Assembly: GCF_019703515.2 (NCBI RefSeq)
Contig: NC_059346.1
Span: forward strand, 56,246,001 to 56,310,000
Length of the DNA stretch: 64,000 nucleotides
Origin: Myxocyprinus asiaticus
Lineage: Eukaryota; Chordata; Actinopteri; Cypriniformes; Catostomidae
Direction of reading: 5' to 3'
The notes beneath the pieces were generated by a model. It was not told where the DNA came from, did not search any database, and was given only the letters and a program-made list of their open reading frames with translations. Shown piece after piece: positions 36,386 to 45,430 of this stretch. Position 1 is the stretch's first letter, and each line of letters starts with the position of its first letter. The position numbers and the translations under genes were made by a program.

Positions 36386-38965
36386 TGGCAGTCAAAAGTT
36401 TGGAATAGTGTACAGATTTTGCTCTTATGGAAAGATATTGGTACTTTTATTCACCAAAGTGGCATTCAACTGATCACAATGTATAGTCAGGACATTAATA
36501 ACGTGAAAATGTACTATTACAATTCAGAAAAAAAAAAAAACTACTTCAAAGAGTTCTCATCAAAAACATCCTCCACGTGCAACAATGACAGCTTTGCAGA
36601 TCCTTTGTATTCTAGCTGTCAGTTTGTCCAGATACTCAGGTGACATTTCACCCCACGCTTCCTGTAGCACTTGACATAGATGTGGCTGTCTTGTCGGGCA
36701 CTTCTCACGCACCTTACAATCTAGCTGATCCCATAAAATCTCAATGGGGTTAAGATCCATAACACTCTTTTCCAATTATCTGTTGTCCAATGTCTGTGTT
36801 TCTTTGCCCACTCTAACATTTTCTTTTTGTTTTTCTGTTTCAAAAGTGGCTTTTTCTTTGCAATTCTTCCCATAAGGCCTGCACCCCTGAGTCTTCTCTT
36901 TACTGTTGTACATGAAACTGGTGTTGAGCGGGTAGAATTCAATGAAGCTGTCAGCTGAGGACATGTGAGGCATCTATTTCTCAAACTAGAGACTCTGATG
37001 TACTTATCCTCTTGTTTAGTTGTATCTGGGCCTTCCACATCTCTTTCTGTCCTTGTTAGTGCCAGTTGTCCTTTGTCTTTGAAGACTGTAGTGTACACCT
37101 TTGTATGAAATCTTCAGTTTTTTGGCAATTTCAAGCATTGTATAGCCTTCATTCCTCAAAACATTGATTGACTGACGAGTTTCTAGAGAAAGCTGTTTCT
37201 TTTTTTGCCATTTTTGACCTAATATTGACCTTAAGATAAGCCAGTCTATTGCATATTGTGGCAACTCAAAAACAAACACAAAGACAATATTAAGCTTAAT
37301 TTAATGAACCAAATAGCTTTCAGCTGTGTTTGATGTAATGGCAAGTGATTTTCTAGTACCAAATTAGCAATTTAGCATGATTACTCAAGGATGAGGTGTT
37401 GGAGTGATGGCTGCTGGAAATGGGGCCTGTCTTGATTTGAGACTAAAATAGGGAGAGGAATCAACAGGTTAACAAGACAGGGCAGGTGTGACTAATAAAC
37501 TAATAATGGGCAAACAAGGAGGCGGGGTATGACGCAAGACAGAGAGACATGCGGCGATACACAAACAAAACAAAGCCACGTGCTCTCACAAGAAAACAAA
37601 ACACCCAAATGGCATGAGCGCACATCGCCAAGACAATAAGGCAACATACGCTCATGCCAACCGACAGAACAGATGAGAGAATGCATAGCAATGGCAAACA
37701 AAGTGATGCCATGCATTCTCACACTAAACAAAACCTGAGCGTACATAGCGAGGCAAACGCCATGCGATGCACACAACAAGCAACAAAAACAAGACAGGAT
37801 ATCTGTGCGAAAGTTCGGCCACACACACACCCGACACCTCAGACCGAAGTGACCGAACCTCAGCACAACGTGAAGACAGCTCGTGTCCGCGGTCACGAGA
37901 GACAGACATAGATTATTGATGCAAGTGCATGCCACCAAGATGATAAGCGCAATGCACTCACGCCAATACAAGACAAGACATGGAACGTGAGTGTCCGGAT
38001 CCCAAAACCAAAATCGAACCAGACAGAAGGGTTAGGATCCAGACACCATGCTCCCGACACGAGACCGACCGAAGGGCGCACAGCAGAGAAATACAAACCC
38101 CAAGTCGTGTGCTGTAACAAAGACAGACAGAACATGGAGCAAGGGTGTCCGGATCCCGACACAGACCGAAACCGAACCAGACAGGAAGTCAGGATCCAGA
38201 CACCATGTTCCGGACATGAAACAAGACAGACTGAAGAGCGCACGGCGGGAAATCACAACTGGACCCGTGTGCTCACACAAAGACAGCCCACGAAACAAAA
38301 CACAAGACAGACATGGAAAGATGATACCATGATATATATAAACATTATATTAGGGGTGTAATGGTACATGTATTCGTCCCGAGCCATCACGGTACTGACG
38401 TCGCAGTTCGGTGCATGCAGTCAGATGAGTCAGTCACAGGCGATCCACTCCAATCCAGAAGGGGGCGCACGCAGTAATGCAATGCTGTTTGCTAACCGCC
38501 ACAATAGGAAAAAGAGCAGATGAAGAAGAGACCATCTATGCACCAACCCAAAACAAGAATGGCTTCACCTAATGCACAAGTTTTATTTTTCATTATTCTA
38601 TTTATTTTGTACTTTTATAACACACGATATGCTTTTTATACAAGATGTAGCTGATTGTGACCAAATACCTTTTGTTTTTTTTATCAACCCTACAAAAAAA
38701 TATGGCCTATGCAAGAGTGCATTCTGTTTACTGCTTAGTGCTTAATACACTAAAGTAGGCTGTACTTTACCAACTACCTCAGGGGGGACTAAATGCCACT
38801 AGGTGGAACAAACTGTAATTTGCGCTACTGTCTGTTCAAAATAAATGAAAAGAAACCTAGCATTTGGGATTTGTTGCTTTTTCCTGTTGTACTGAACTCG
38901 CATCGAATCGTGACCACAAAACCGTGGTGCGTACCGAACCGTGACTTCTTTGTACCGTTACACCC

Positions 38966-39023
<58 letters not shown>

Positions 39024-42000
39024 CAGAACTGAGGGGACATATGTTATTGAAGCTTAAATCCTCTTTTTTTCTCAAAGTAGGTATGATAGTGATATTGTAT
39101 CTGTTTGGGGTCAAAGACAAGCACAATTTTTTTTTATTATAAATAAAAACATAATTATGTTATATAAATAATAATATAAATAATTATGTTACAGAATTAA
39201 AAATAATTAAAAATAAAAGAAATAAAAAACAACAAATCTTTTATTAAACTCTTAATTTAATCTTAATTAGTGCAACACCGTCGGTTTCGACTGAGCAATT
39301 TAGAATTTGTTTTTATGCCATTCACTTCAATGTATCTTTCTTCAGACTTCAGGACAACTACTCCAGCACTCAACAAACCAACCACCTTCTGGAGAAAAAA
39401 ATGCATTGTGTGGTAAAGTCCAATTTCTCACAATTTCACTACATTCTTAGTTTTTTCCACCCTAAAGAATTAAGACAATTTATTTTACAGGTCATTATCC
39501 ATTTTTACAATATCATAATTTACAATATCATAATCAATATCAATAAGAGTTATAAGAATCTGCATATTTTGAAGAAAACAAACCATTGAGATGTGAAGTA
39601 CAGTGTATCATTACATATGTCTCATACGTCTTATATTTTAATTTAGGCACAAAGCATGGATGGAGAGCGTGAGCGACTGAACCAGCGCGTCTCAGAGCTC
39701 ACAGAACAGCTATGTGCAGCAAATACAACAATCCAAAGTCTCGAGACCATTAATGTAAGAGATTGTCCTGACTTGCAGAACTTTTGTTTAATATGTTTGT
39801 TCTCTGTGAAAATTGTGTAATTTCTGTGCAATTAGTGTCACCAACCGGAACTGCAAAAAATAATGCCTGTTTTTAAACAGGTTTCCAGAACACTAACCAG
39901 CCATTTGTTGTTCAAACAGACAGTCCCGACCCAACCTCTTCCCATTGCTGCTGCCAGGCTGGGGTGCATTTCCCATACAACGATGTAAATCACTGCTTAA
40001 CCACCATAGTATGATGCATCAATGAAGAAATTAACTAGCCAGACATGACTGTTTTCCAAAACCGTAGTAACTATGTTGCACATCCATCGTTCGAACCACA
40101 CTGGTTCAACAATACAGAGCTGTCGTTAATGGCATTAAGCGGGGGGTGGAGTAATAATTTGTGCAGATATAAAATTATAATAGCTTATTTACACGTACAT
40201 CAGAAAGCTGTTTAATGTGTATTAACTGTGTATGTGACAGATACAGAACATTGCGCTGCAATAGTGGGGTTTCCTTTACATCAGACTTCAGGATTCCCCC
40301 GACGCATTTGGGCGCATAAGCACATGCGCACTGTTCAAAAACACATAAGAACTTCACTTATGCATTAACATGGCAGAACCCGTGTGTGTTAAAGCGCTTT
40401 TTCTTAACAGCCTTTAATCCCTTACACGTCTGCATTCGTGTTTACATTACGTTTCAGAATGCAGCTTTCTGCAAAACCCTGGAATAAGCAGTTTTCCTAA
40501 GTGCATGTAAACATGGTCAAAGTCTTGACAGAATGAAAGATACATATGGAATGAAAGGGCCTAAGAGAAGTCAAATGTTGTCCACACAGCAAATTATTCT
40601 TCGAACCACAAGAGGAGAGCTGCAGTTCTAACCACTGAACTTTGCGATGCTGTTTGGAAATGTTTGTTGAAACTTCTTCATGAAACATCAAATCATTTAA
40701 CTATGTTGTTAACGATGGAACTTGCACCATGGTTTTTCTAATGATGATTTTGGGAAATGCACCCCTGGTTGGGATGCTCAAACAAACAGAGCAATGGGCC
40801 TTATTCATGAACCATGGGTAGAACAGATTTGTGTGTAAAACAGTAAAACGATTCTTACGTAAATTGCCCCATTCATTTCAATGGGACAGTTTACGTAAGA
40901 GTGCATTTACACACAAATTTGTTCTGCTCATTTTTTATGAATAAGGCCCAATGTTTTGAAAGCACAACAGAGTCACAGTATTGACACTTTTGGGGGAATT
41001 AACCTACAAATGTCTCACTTATAGCTGTCCTTGCATATTAAGCTGGGATATGAGAAAAAATATTTTGACATTAAAATAATTACACACACCATCTTTTAGG
41101 TTATAGTGTTCTTTTAGCAGTCATCAAATTTGCAATTGTTTTGATGAGATTTTTCTTGTTATGTAAAGTAAAAACAATGCAATATTCATATTTATATGCT
41201 GCAAGGCATATCCCAATTAATGAAGATGCCTCCATTTTGTAATACTACAGCCTCGTGTTCTTCCAGTATCCCCTCCCAAATATCTCACGATCTTAAACTC
41301 AGTCAAAATTATGAGCATCATTACAGTTTCAGCCTCAAATAAAATATGGCCCTATGTTTCCTGGTGTCTGTCATTTTTGTGTTTAAGCTTGCAACTGTTT
41401 GATTTTTGGAAGTTAAACTATCATCAAAGCATGTGGGTTGTATTATCATTTTGATAGTGTCTATAATTAAATAATTCATGCTTATTCAAAATATGCCCTT
41501 AGACAGATGCACCATTCAGAAACTCCTGCTTACAAGGCGATTTCTGATTCAGAACATCCTCTGTTAGTTTAATTCAATGTCATTTCTCCATCCCTTCATC
41601 ACAGGTGACATCGATGCTACAGGATGCCCTGGTGAAACACTTGAAATCTGACGATCCCATTACTTCACTACCAGTGGCCCCACCTCCAGCTCAGTTCATA
41701 GATAGTGGCCGTTATGACAAAGGAGATGACCAATCATTGGGCACGCTCCCAGAGGAGGAAGAATCTGATTGGTCAGAATTGGGGGAGGAGGCACAGAACT
41801 GTGTTTTAAGGGGTTCACAAGGAACTCATGAAAACACTTATATGCAATGGCAGCAGAGACAAGGCTGTTGGGAGGGGGCAAATCAGTATGGGAGGGGAAA
41901 TGCTGACACAGAAAGTGATTCTGGCGGTGAAGAGAACAAAACTCACCATCCTTACGCCCTACAGATACCTCATCTCATGTTCACTGTCCACCCTGAAACA

Positions 42001-42387
42001 TTACCAGTCCCCATCGCAGATGCCAGCCTAGCCCATTTCAAGCAGAGTCCAGATGGTCCAGCACCCGAGAGCAACCAGATCACAGAGGTACGCAATCTGG
42101 GTTCCCCCATCCGTGTCCTCTCTGCTAGTCTGGAAGAGATTAACTCCATTGGGCTTCTGAAGAAGCAGGATAATCCTGGCCAGCTGAGGTCCAATAAATC
42201 CATGATGGACCTCCACCATACACAGGTTGTCACCACACAGGTCGCGTATGTGGATGAGATTGTTTGTAATTGGCGAGAAGCAAACAGCCAGGGCTCTGGA
42301 AAGGAAGTTAATGGGATGGTTGGTCTGGAGTCTGCTCAAAAAATGCTCAACCACTTCGTTCATGATGGAGACAGTACACACTTGTGA
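24374..42387 (+). CDS. His/Ser-rich protein with BEGAIN/TJAP1-like coiled coil (novel-looking gene)
   Basis: Seven coding exons join without frame conflict: 24374-24489, 28589-31163, 31534-31562, 31782-31943, 39346-39412, 39647-39754 and 41605-42387, for about 1279 aa. Residues 1-80 are His-rich, 89-163 almost pure Ser, about 305-330 hold a non-repetitive FSAFLNEITRQVLSPSRLTS segment, and 440-865 are packed with HHH/SHHHS units. Residues about 898-1019 form heptad-rich coiled coil (LQEQNEVLHHSLL..., RLQDNYSSTQQTNHLLEKK, RERLNQRVSELTEQL) that aligns by eye with the N-terminal coiled coil of BEGAIN and TJAP1. The tail is acidic then Ser-rich (TLPEEEESDWSELGEE). The start at 24374 has a good Kozak context; a TAG three codons upstream next to a possible acceptor means earlier exons cannot be excluded. 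Function unknown; a scaffold role is inference. Confidence 0.75.
24962..25090. repeat. Left arm of an outer inverted repeat
   Basis: agagcgcaacagt and cccattcatttattttcag here are complementary, with gaps, to sequence at about 27825-27915. The two arms bracket the hAT element at 25437-27646. They look like the ends of an older foldback element into which the hAT inserted. Confidence 0.4.
26405..26789 (+). repeat. LTR, left (forward) copy
   Basis: TG-initiated LTR of about 385 bp with a GA-rich start (cggagagagagagcgg) and an attaaaagcc polyadenylation-like site near 26715. It is longer than its partner by a tandem duplication of a gaagctaatg...-type unit at about 26617-26650. Confidence 0.8.
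26918..27275 (-). repeat. LTR, right (inverted) copy
   Basis: Reads as an intact TGTTGCAG...ATTACA LTR on the minus strand, 358 bp, abutting the gcatt duplication on its outer side and the gag fragment on its inner side. Confidence 0.8.
27825..27915. repeat. Right arm of the outer inverted repeat
   Basis: Complementary to about 24962-25025 (cattcatt..., tctggaaccc..., actgttgcgctct). It differs by an insertion of roughly 25 bp (ggctgaaaaagtgggcgggc). Confidence 0.4.
28217..28372. repeat. GGTTGCTAGGG-type minisatellite
   Basis: Degenerate tandem units containing gtggttgccagggtg / ggttgctagggt, a family frequent in fish genomes. Located in the intron just before the large His-rich exon. Confidence 0.75.
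28589..31163 (+). CDS. Large Ser/His-rich exon of the BEGAIN-like gene
   Basis: A single exon of 2575 nt, acceptor acatatag and donor aaaa|gtaggt, with no stop in 858 codons. It codes for the poly-Ser block, a Lys-rich middle with HSHTSKHSHTSKQSHSNKQ repeats, and the long region of cat/cac runs. A very short one-residue tandem periodicity (HHHS, SHHH) dominates. The same repetition creates long spurious frames on both strands (for example 29578-30081 and 30100-30534 minus), which I do not regard as genes. The first codon after the acceptor combines ag from the previous exon with t to give Ser. Confidence 0.8.
31534..31562 (+). CDS. 29-nt micro-exon of the BEGAIN-like gene
   Basis: Acceptor ttctctag, 29 nt coding EKDAELERL plus two bases, donor gtgagt. 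It links the His-rich exon (phase 0) to the coiled-coil exon at 31782 (phase 2, creating an ATA codon), and supplies the first heptad of the coiled coil. Both neighbouring junctions require it to keep frame. Confidence 0.75.
32264..32317. repeat. (TA)n(CA)n microsatellite
   Basis: TA tract 32264-32280 continuing into CA tract 32281-32317, in intron 4 of the His-rich gene. Confidence 0.95.
32458..32493. repeat. (ATA)n microsatellite
   Basis: Twelve ATA/AAT units in intron 4 of the His-rich gene. Confidence 0.9.
32679..33500. repeat. MITE with TGGACCCTTTTCACA ends, copy B
   Basis: 822 bp. The left end tggacccttttcacacgtcc continues cattcgcaaagc.gaagtcgtcatagttggg; the right end is its complement (cccaacttgacgacttcc...aaaaagggtcca), giving inverted repeats of about 60 bp. 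Same family as 16412-16799. No transposase frame. Confidence 0.82.
34184..34241. repeat. (TA)n microsatellite
   Basis: About 29 TA units. Flanking sequence at 33950-34050 and 34480-34520 contains repeated gcatactg, suggesting a decayed foldback element around it. Confidence 0.95.
34886..35464. repeat. GGGATAGTTCACCC inverted-repeat element, copy 2
   Basis: Same family as 21556-22243: ttaaagggatagttcaccca at the left, gggtgaactattcctttaa at the right. About 580 bp. Confidence 0.85.
36334..36378. repeat. (TA)n microsatellite
   Basis: TA tract immediately next to the end of a Tc1 element, probably expanded from its TA target site. Confidence 0.95.
36383..37440 (-). mobile_element. Internally deleted, 5'-truncated Tc1-like transposon (third family)
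   Basis: The left end cactggcagtcaaaagtttg is a typical Tc1 terminal repeat; the matching terminus is missing on the right, where similarity stops near 37440. Minus-strand transposase pieces are the N-terminal HTH (QLSLETRQSINVLRNEGYTM, about 37180), VSSLRNRCLTCPQLTASLNS (about 36980), KKPLLKQKNKKKMLEWAKKH, then a jump from WKRVLW directly to DLNPIEILWDQL near 36750. The part carrying the first two catalytic Asp residues is deleted; only the Glu region remains. It cannot be active. Confidence 0.82.
37491..38345. repeat. GC-rich imperfect tandem repeat block
   Basis: A block rich in caagacagac/ccgaaccagacag motifs and CpG in otherwise AT-rich DNA. The clearest period is about 154 bp: gtgtccggatccc occurs at 37991 and 38145, and ggatccagacaccatg near 38035 and 38191. 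Looser variants (acatagcgaggcaaacgccatg, acatcgccaagacaataagg) extend to about 37500. The longish minus-strand frames here follow the repeat and are not credible genes. Confidence 0.65.
38351..38968. repeat. hAT-like MITE with TAGGGGTGTAA ends
   Basis: Left taggggtgtaatggtaca..., right ...tgtaccgttacacccct a, with subterminal ggttcggtacg-type complements on both sides. About 620 bp without transposase. The TSD cannot be read because the right flank is a TA microsatellite. Confidence 0.75.
38969..39019. repeat. (AT)n microsatellite
   Basis: AT tract of 51 bp abutting the MITE end. Confidence 0.95.
39961..40765. repeat. MITE with GGGGTGCATTTCCCA ends
   Basis: Left ggggtgcatttcccatacaa and right ttttgggaaatgcacccc are inverted repeats about 800 bp apart, in the intron before the last exon of the His-rich gene. 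A related end occurs at 63907. Non-coding. Confidence 0.7.
40796..40949. repeat. Small palindromic MITE with GGGCCTTATTCAT ends
   Basis: 154 bp. gggccttattcatgaa at the left and ttatgaataaggccc at the right; internal halves are also complementary (acagatttgtgtgtaaa / tttacacacaaatttgt; ttacgtaaattgcccc / gggacagtttacgtaa). Flanked by aat on both sides, a 3-bp TSD as in PIF/Harbinger elements. Confidence 0.8.
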
Positions 42388-42496
42388 CACAAGGGTGTAT
42401 GGTGTAGTACTTTTGTGGATGGTGAATCTGTCATAGTATTTATGATGGCAAGTAATAGTAATACAATTACAGTAGGTCAGATACATTGGCAACCTA

Positions 42497-43046
42497 CACT
42501 CACTGAGCACTTTATTAGGAACTCCTGTACACCTACTTATTCATGCGATTATCTAAACAGTCAATCGTGTGGCAGCAGTGCAATGCATAGAATCCTGCAA
42601 ACACGGGTCAGGAGCTTTAGTTAATGTTCACATCAACCATCAGAATGGGGACAAATGTGATTTAGACAGTGGCATGATTGTTGGTGCCAGATTGACTGGT
42701 TTGAGTATTGCTGTAACTGCTGATCTGCTGGGATTTTCATGCACAACAGTCTCTAGAGTTTACTCAGAATGGTGCCAGAAACAAAAAACATCCTGTGAGT
42801 GGCAGTTCTGTGGATGGAAACGCCTTGTTGATGAGAGAGAACAACGGAGAATGGCCAGACTGGTTCGAGCTGACAGAAAGGCTATAGTAACTCAGATAGC
42901 CCCTCTGTACAATTGTATTGAGCAGAATTGCATTTCAGAATGCACAATACGTCGAACCTTGAGGCAGTTAGACTACATCAGCAGAAGACCACGTTGGGCA
43001 CTTTATTAGGACCATAGTGTTGCTAATAAAGTACTCAGTGAGTGAG
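42497..43046 (+). mobile_element. Short Tc1/mariner-like element in the His-rich gene 3' end
   Basis: 550 bp flanked by TA (42495-42496 and 43047-43048), with inverted ends cactcactgagcactttatt and aataaagtactcagtgagtg. An open frame at 42569-43009 + codes only the N-terminal DNA-binding half of a transposase (LTGLSIAVTADLLGFSCTTV helix-turn-helix, then IRRTLRQLDY). The catalytic domain is absent, so this is an internally deleted copy. It starts 110 bp after the stop of the His-rich gene and is probably part of its 3'UTR. Confidence 0.85.
42569..43009 (+). pseudogene. Tc1/mariner transposase, DNA-binding half only
   Basis: 147 codons. Residues about 33-72 form an HTH (GMIVGARLTGLSIAVTADLL...VSRVYSEW), and a second HTH ends CTIRRTLRQLDYISRRPRW. 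The frame runs into the right terminal repeat without any DDE motif. Confidence 0.75.
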
Positions 43047-43682
43047 TATTTTATCTATGATTTACAAGATGAAAAAAAAAAACTCAATCCTTTTCTTTAA
43101 AATTAAATGGTAAAGTTGGTATTGAGGTTGAAATTTGTGAAGTCTTAAATTACCAACTACTTTTAGACATAATTTAATGCCATTTAATTGGCAACATATT
43201 AACGCGGTGGTTCTCAACTATTTTCGCAACAGTATTTACATTAAGTCTTGTTTTCCCCTGCTGTCTGGACCCAGTTATGCAACCTATTTTTGTTGCAACC
43301 AGTTCAGAGCCATTATATTATTTCTAGCAATTGATGTACTGTAGATCAACTGCAAACATGACCATGGGGGTTTTTGACAAATTCATCCCTATGAAATCCT
43401 AGTCTCTTCTGCCACAGTCCTGTGGAGATAGGTTTGGTACAGAATGACAAGACACTGCTAGATTCATTAAATAATTAAAGCTAGAAATGACTGAACTTTG
43501 CTCATTATATACTTATTATTATTTATTTCATATTTGTTTTAAGTAAATGATCAGTATTTAATTGTTTGCTTATCTATTTGAGTGCATGTGCTAATGTTTT
43601 AATAAATTGTATTATAATCTCTTTTAAAGCTTTATTCAGCATGCATGATGGTATAACAGAACAAATGAAGAGGTATAAATAC

Positions 43683-44237
43683 TAGAGCTGTCAAAATTAA
43701 AGCGCTAACGCATGCAATTAATTTCAAAAGTTTAAGTATTAATCGCAATTAACACATTTACTGTTATTACAGCATAAACCAGCATAAACACTTGTTGGAA
43801 GGGCAGAACCTTTGCGATGTTTCCGCCTGGAGTCATTACACTGACGCACACTTTACAACACACACACAACAGTGCTTCCATGTCAGTGATAAAATGATGG
43901 AGAAAGGACCTCTGAGCGCTATTTGATGAACAAAACAAGCCCAGATGGGACTTGTGATAGAAAACAAGTGTTTTTCAGCATATGCAAGGCACATTTTAAT
44001 TACCACAGAAGCACGTCAAGTCTTAACTATCACCAAAACGCAGAGTGAGATATTGTGTTCTGCAGGCACTTTTCATGTGGAGTTCAAAGCAGTGCTTGAT
44101 GCTGGTGCTGACGCCCTGACGCGAATCATGAGTTTAAGAGATTGAATGCCCATTGCAATGAAAATGCAACCTATGGAGAGACTAGTTCTTCCAATTAGTC
44201 AACCTGCCAATTAGACTTTGGGAAACTGACAGCACTA
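43683..44237. mobile_element. Degraded hAT element with BED-type finger remnant
   Basis: Ends tagagctgtcaaaatta and aactgacagcacta are inverted; flanks are ataaatac (43675-43682) and ataaatgc (44238-44245), an 8-bp TSD with one difference. Inside, near 44000, the + strand reads NYHRSTSSLNYHQNAE, the linker-like motif that follows BED zinc fingers in fish hAT transposases. No long frame survives. Confidence 0.75.
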
Positions 44238-44245
44238 ATAAATGC

Positions 44246-45311
44246 ATAAAACAATACAGATCAGATATACAAGGAGAGTGGAAATAATGAGAAAGGGAAG
44301 TGCTGTTAAGATTGACTCAGTATACCCACTTTACATTCAGAATTTAAAGAAGCGAAATTTAATGGAGGAAATCTCCTATTCACCCCTGATGTTTTTCCAT
44401 TCTAAAATGCAAGATTAAACAGTGTGTATTTAACAGTGCAAAGTTATGTTACAAACTCCTGGTGTTGTAGAATGTTTTAGAGCAATGTCATGATGATTTT
44501 ACTTTTTTGGGTCATAAACTGTACAATGCATCTTCCTAAATGTATTACATAGTACCTTGTAATATGAAAGTTTGTAATAATGTCTGTATATCTAAATAAA
44601 TAAGCAGAACAAGCATTACCGTTTGATGTCTTTTCTCTCAAAAGGAGAGAATTAGCATCTTAATGTATAGGCCCACTGAATGTATTTTTATCAAATTATT
44701 TACATTACAGTTTCATCAGAAATAATACCATAAAGAACAATACACTGAAGGACAATAACAAATAGCAGCAATTTTGAAATTAAAATACATTGTATTTACA
44801 ATTGAGAATTATTCATTTATATAAGAATAAGGAAGTACAATTAGATCCACAGTCAATGACAACTTTCGAGTTAAAAAACAGTTATCTTTGTATAATACAT
44901 ATTTCGAAAGTCACATATGAAGAATTGATGTTAGAAACAATTTGGTTGAAATACCATCGGCAGACTGCAAGTAAAGCCTATTTAGCTCGGAACAATGCTC
45001 AGTGTGTAAGAAAGCTGCCAATAAGTTCTACCATAAGTACAAATCTTCAAAGTCATCTATCTGTTCTATAGTCATTATAAGGGATTATCATCCATTTTTC
45101 AACCCCATTCTTTAAAACATCCAGTCTTCCTGCCATTCTTTCTACAAATTTCCTTTTGTGAGCGGAACACAATGTAAATCTATGATTAGTGATTTACAGG
45201 TTGTCTAATATATAACACACAATCTCATCTTTCTATAAATTTAAGCACAAGATAAACAGTTTGCATTTACATTAGCATGAAAATTTGTAAAACTGAATCA
45301 GTGCTTCCTTG
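44246..45311. other. Intergenic DNA between His-rich gene and rom1 relic exon
   Basis: AT-rich, no recognised gene. AATAAA near 44595 could terminate the His-rich transcript. Confidence 0.4.
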
Positions 45312-45430
45312 ATGGAAAGGCGGATCAAAATGGCTCAAGGATTATGGCTGCTCTAATGGCTGGCTATACAGAGTTGAGCAATTGCCTTCACTTTAGAATT
45401 TACTGACTGACACACTAGAACTAAACTGAG
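45312..45430 (+). pseudogene. Broken duplicate of rom1 exon 1
   Basis: The sequence reads [15 protein letters not shown] and later A-F-T-L, aligning codon for codon with rom1 exon 1 ([12 protein letters not shown]...VTFTL) at about 51253-51350. TCA has become TAA and a Gly codon has become TGA. The shared nucleotide block ggnttatggctgctctnatgg is unmistakable. Without the hAT insertion at 45525-50570, the relic would lie only about 0.85 kb upstream of the real exon. No donor or start codon is preserved. Confidence 0.75.

Noticed and set aside
37500..38345. CRISPR-like regular repeats
   Set aside because: The repeat unit is long and degenerate with no uniform spacers, in a vertebrate genome.
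37492..38361. Several Cys-rich frames of 60-159 codons on both strands
   Set aside because: They follow the 154-bp tandem repeat block and lack any recognisable domain or splice context.
38343..38976. 8-bp TSD for the TAGGGGTG MITE
   Set aside because: cattatat versus atatatat; the right flank is a TA microsatellite, so similarity is uninformative.
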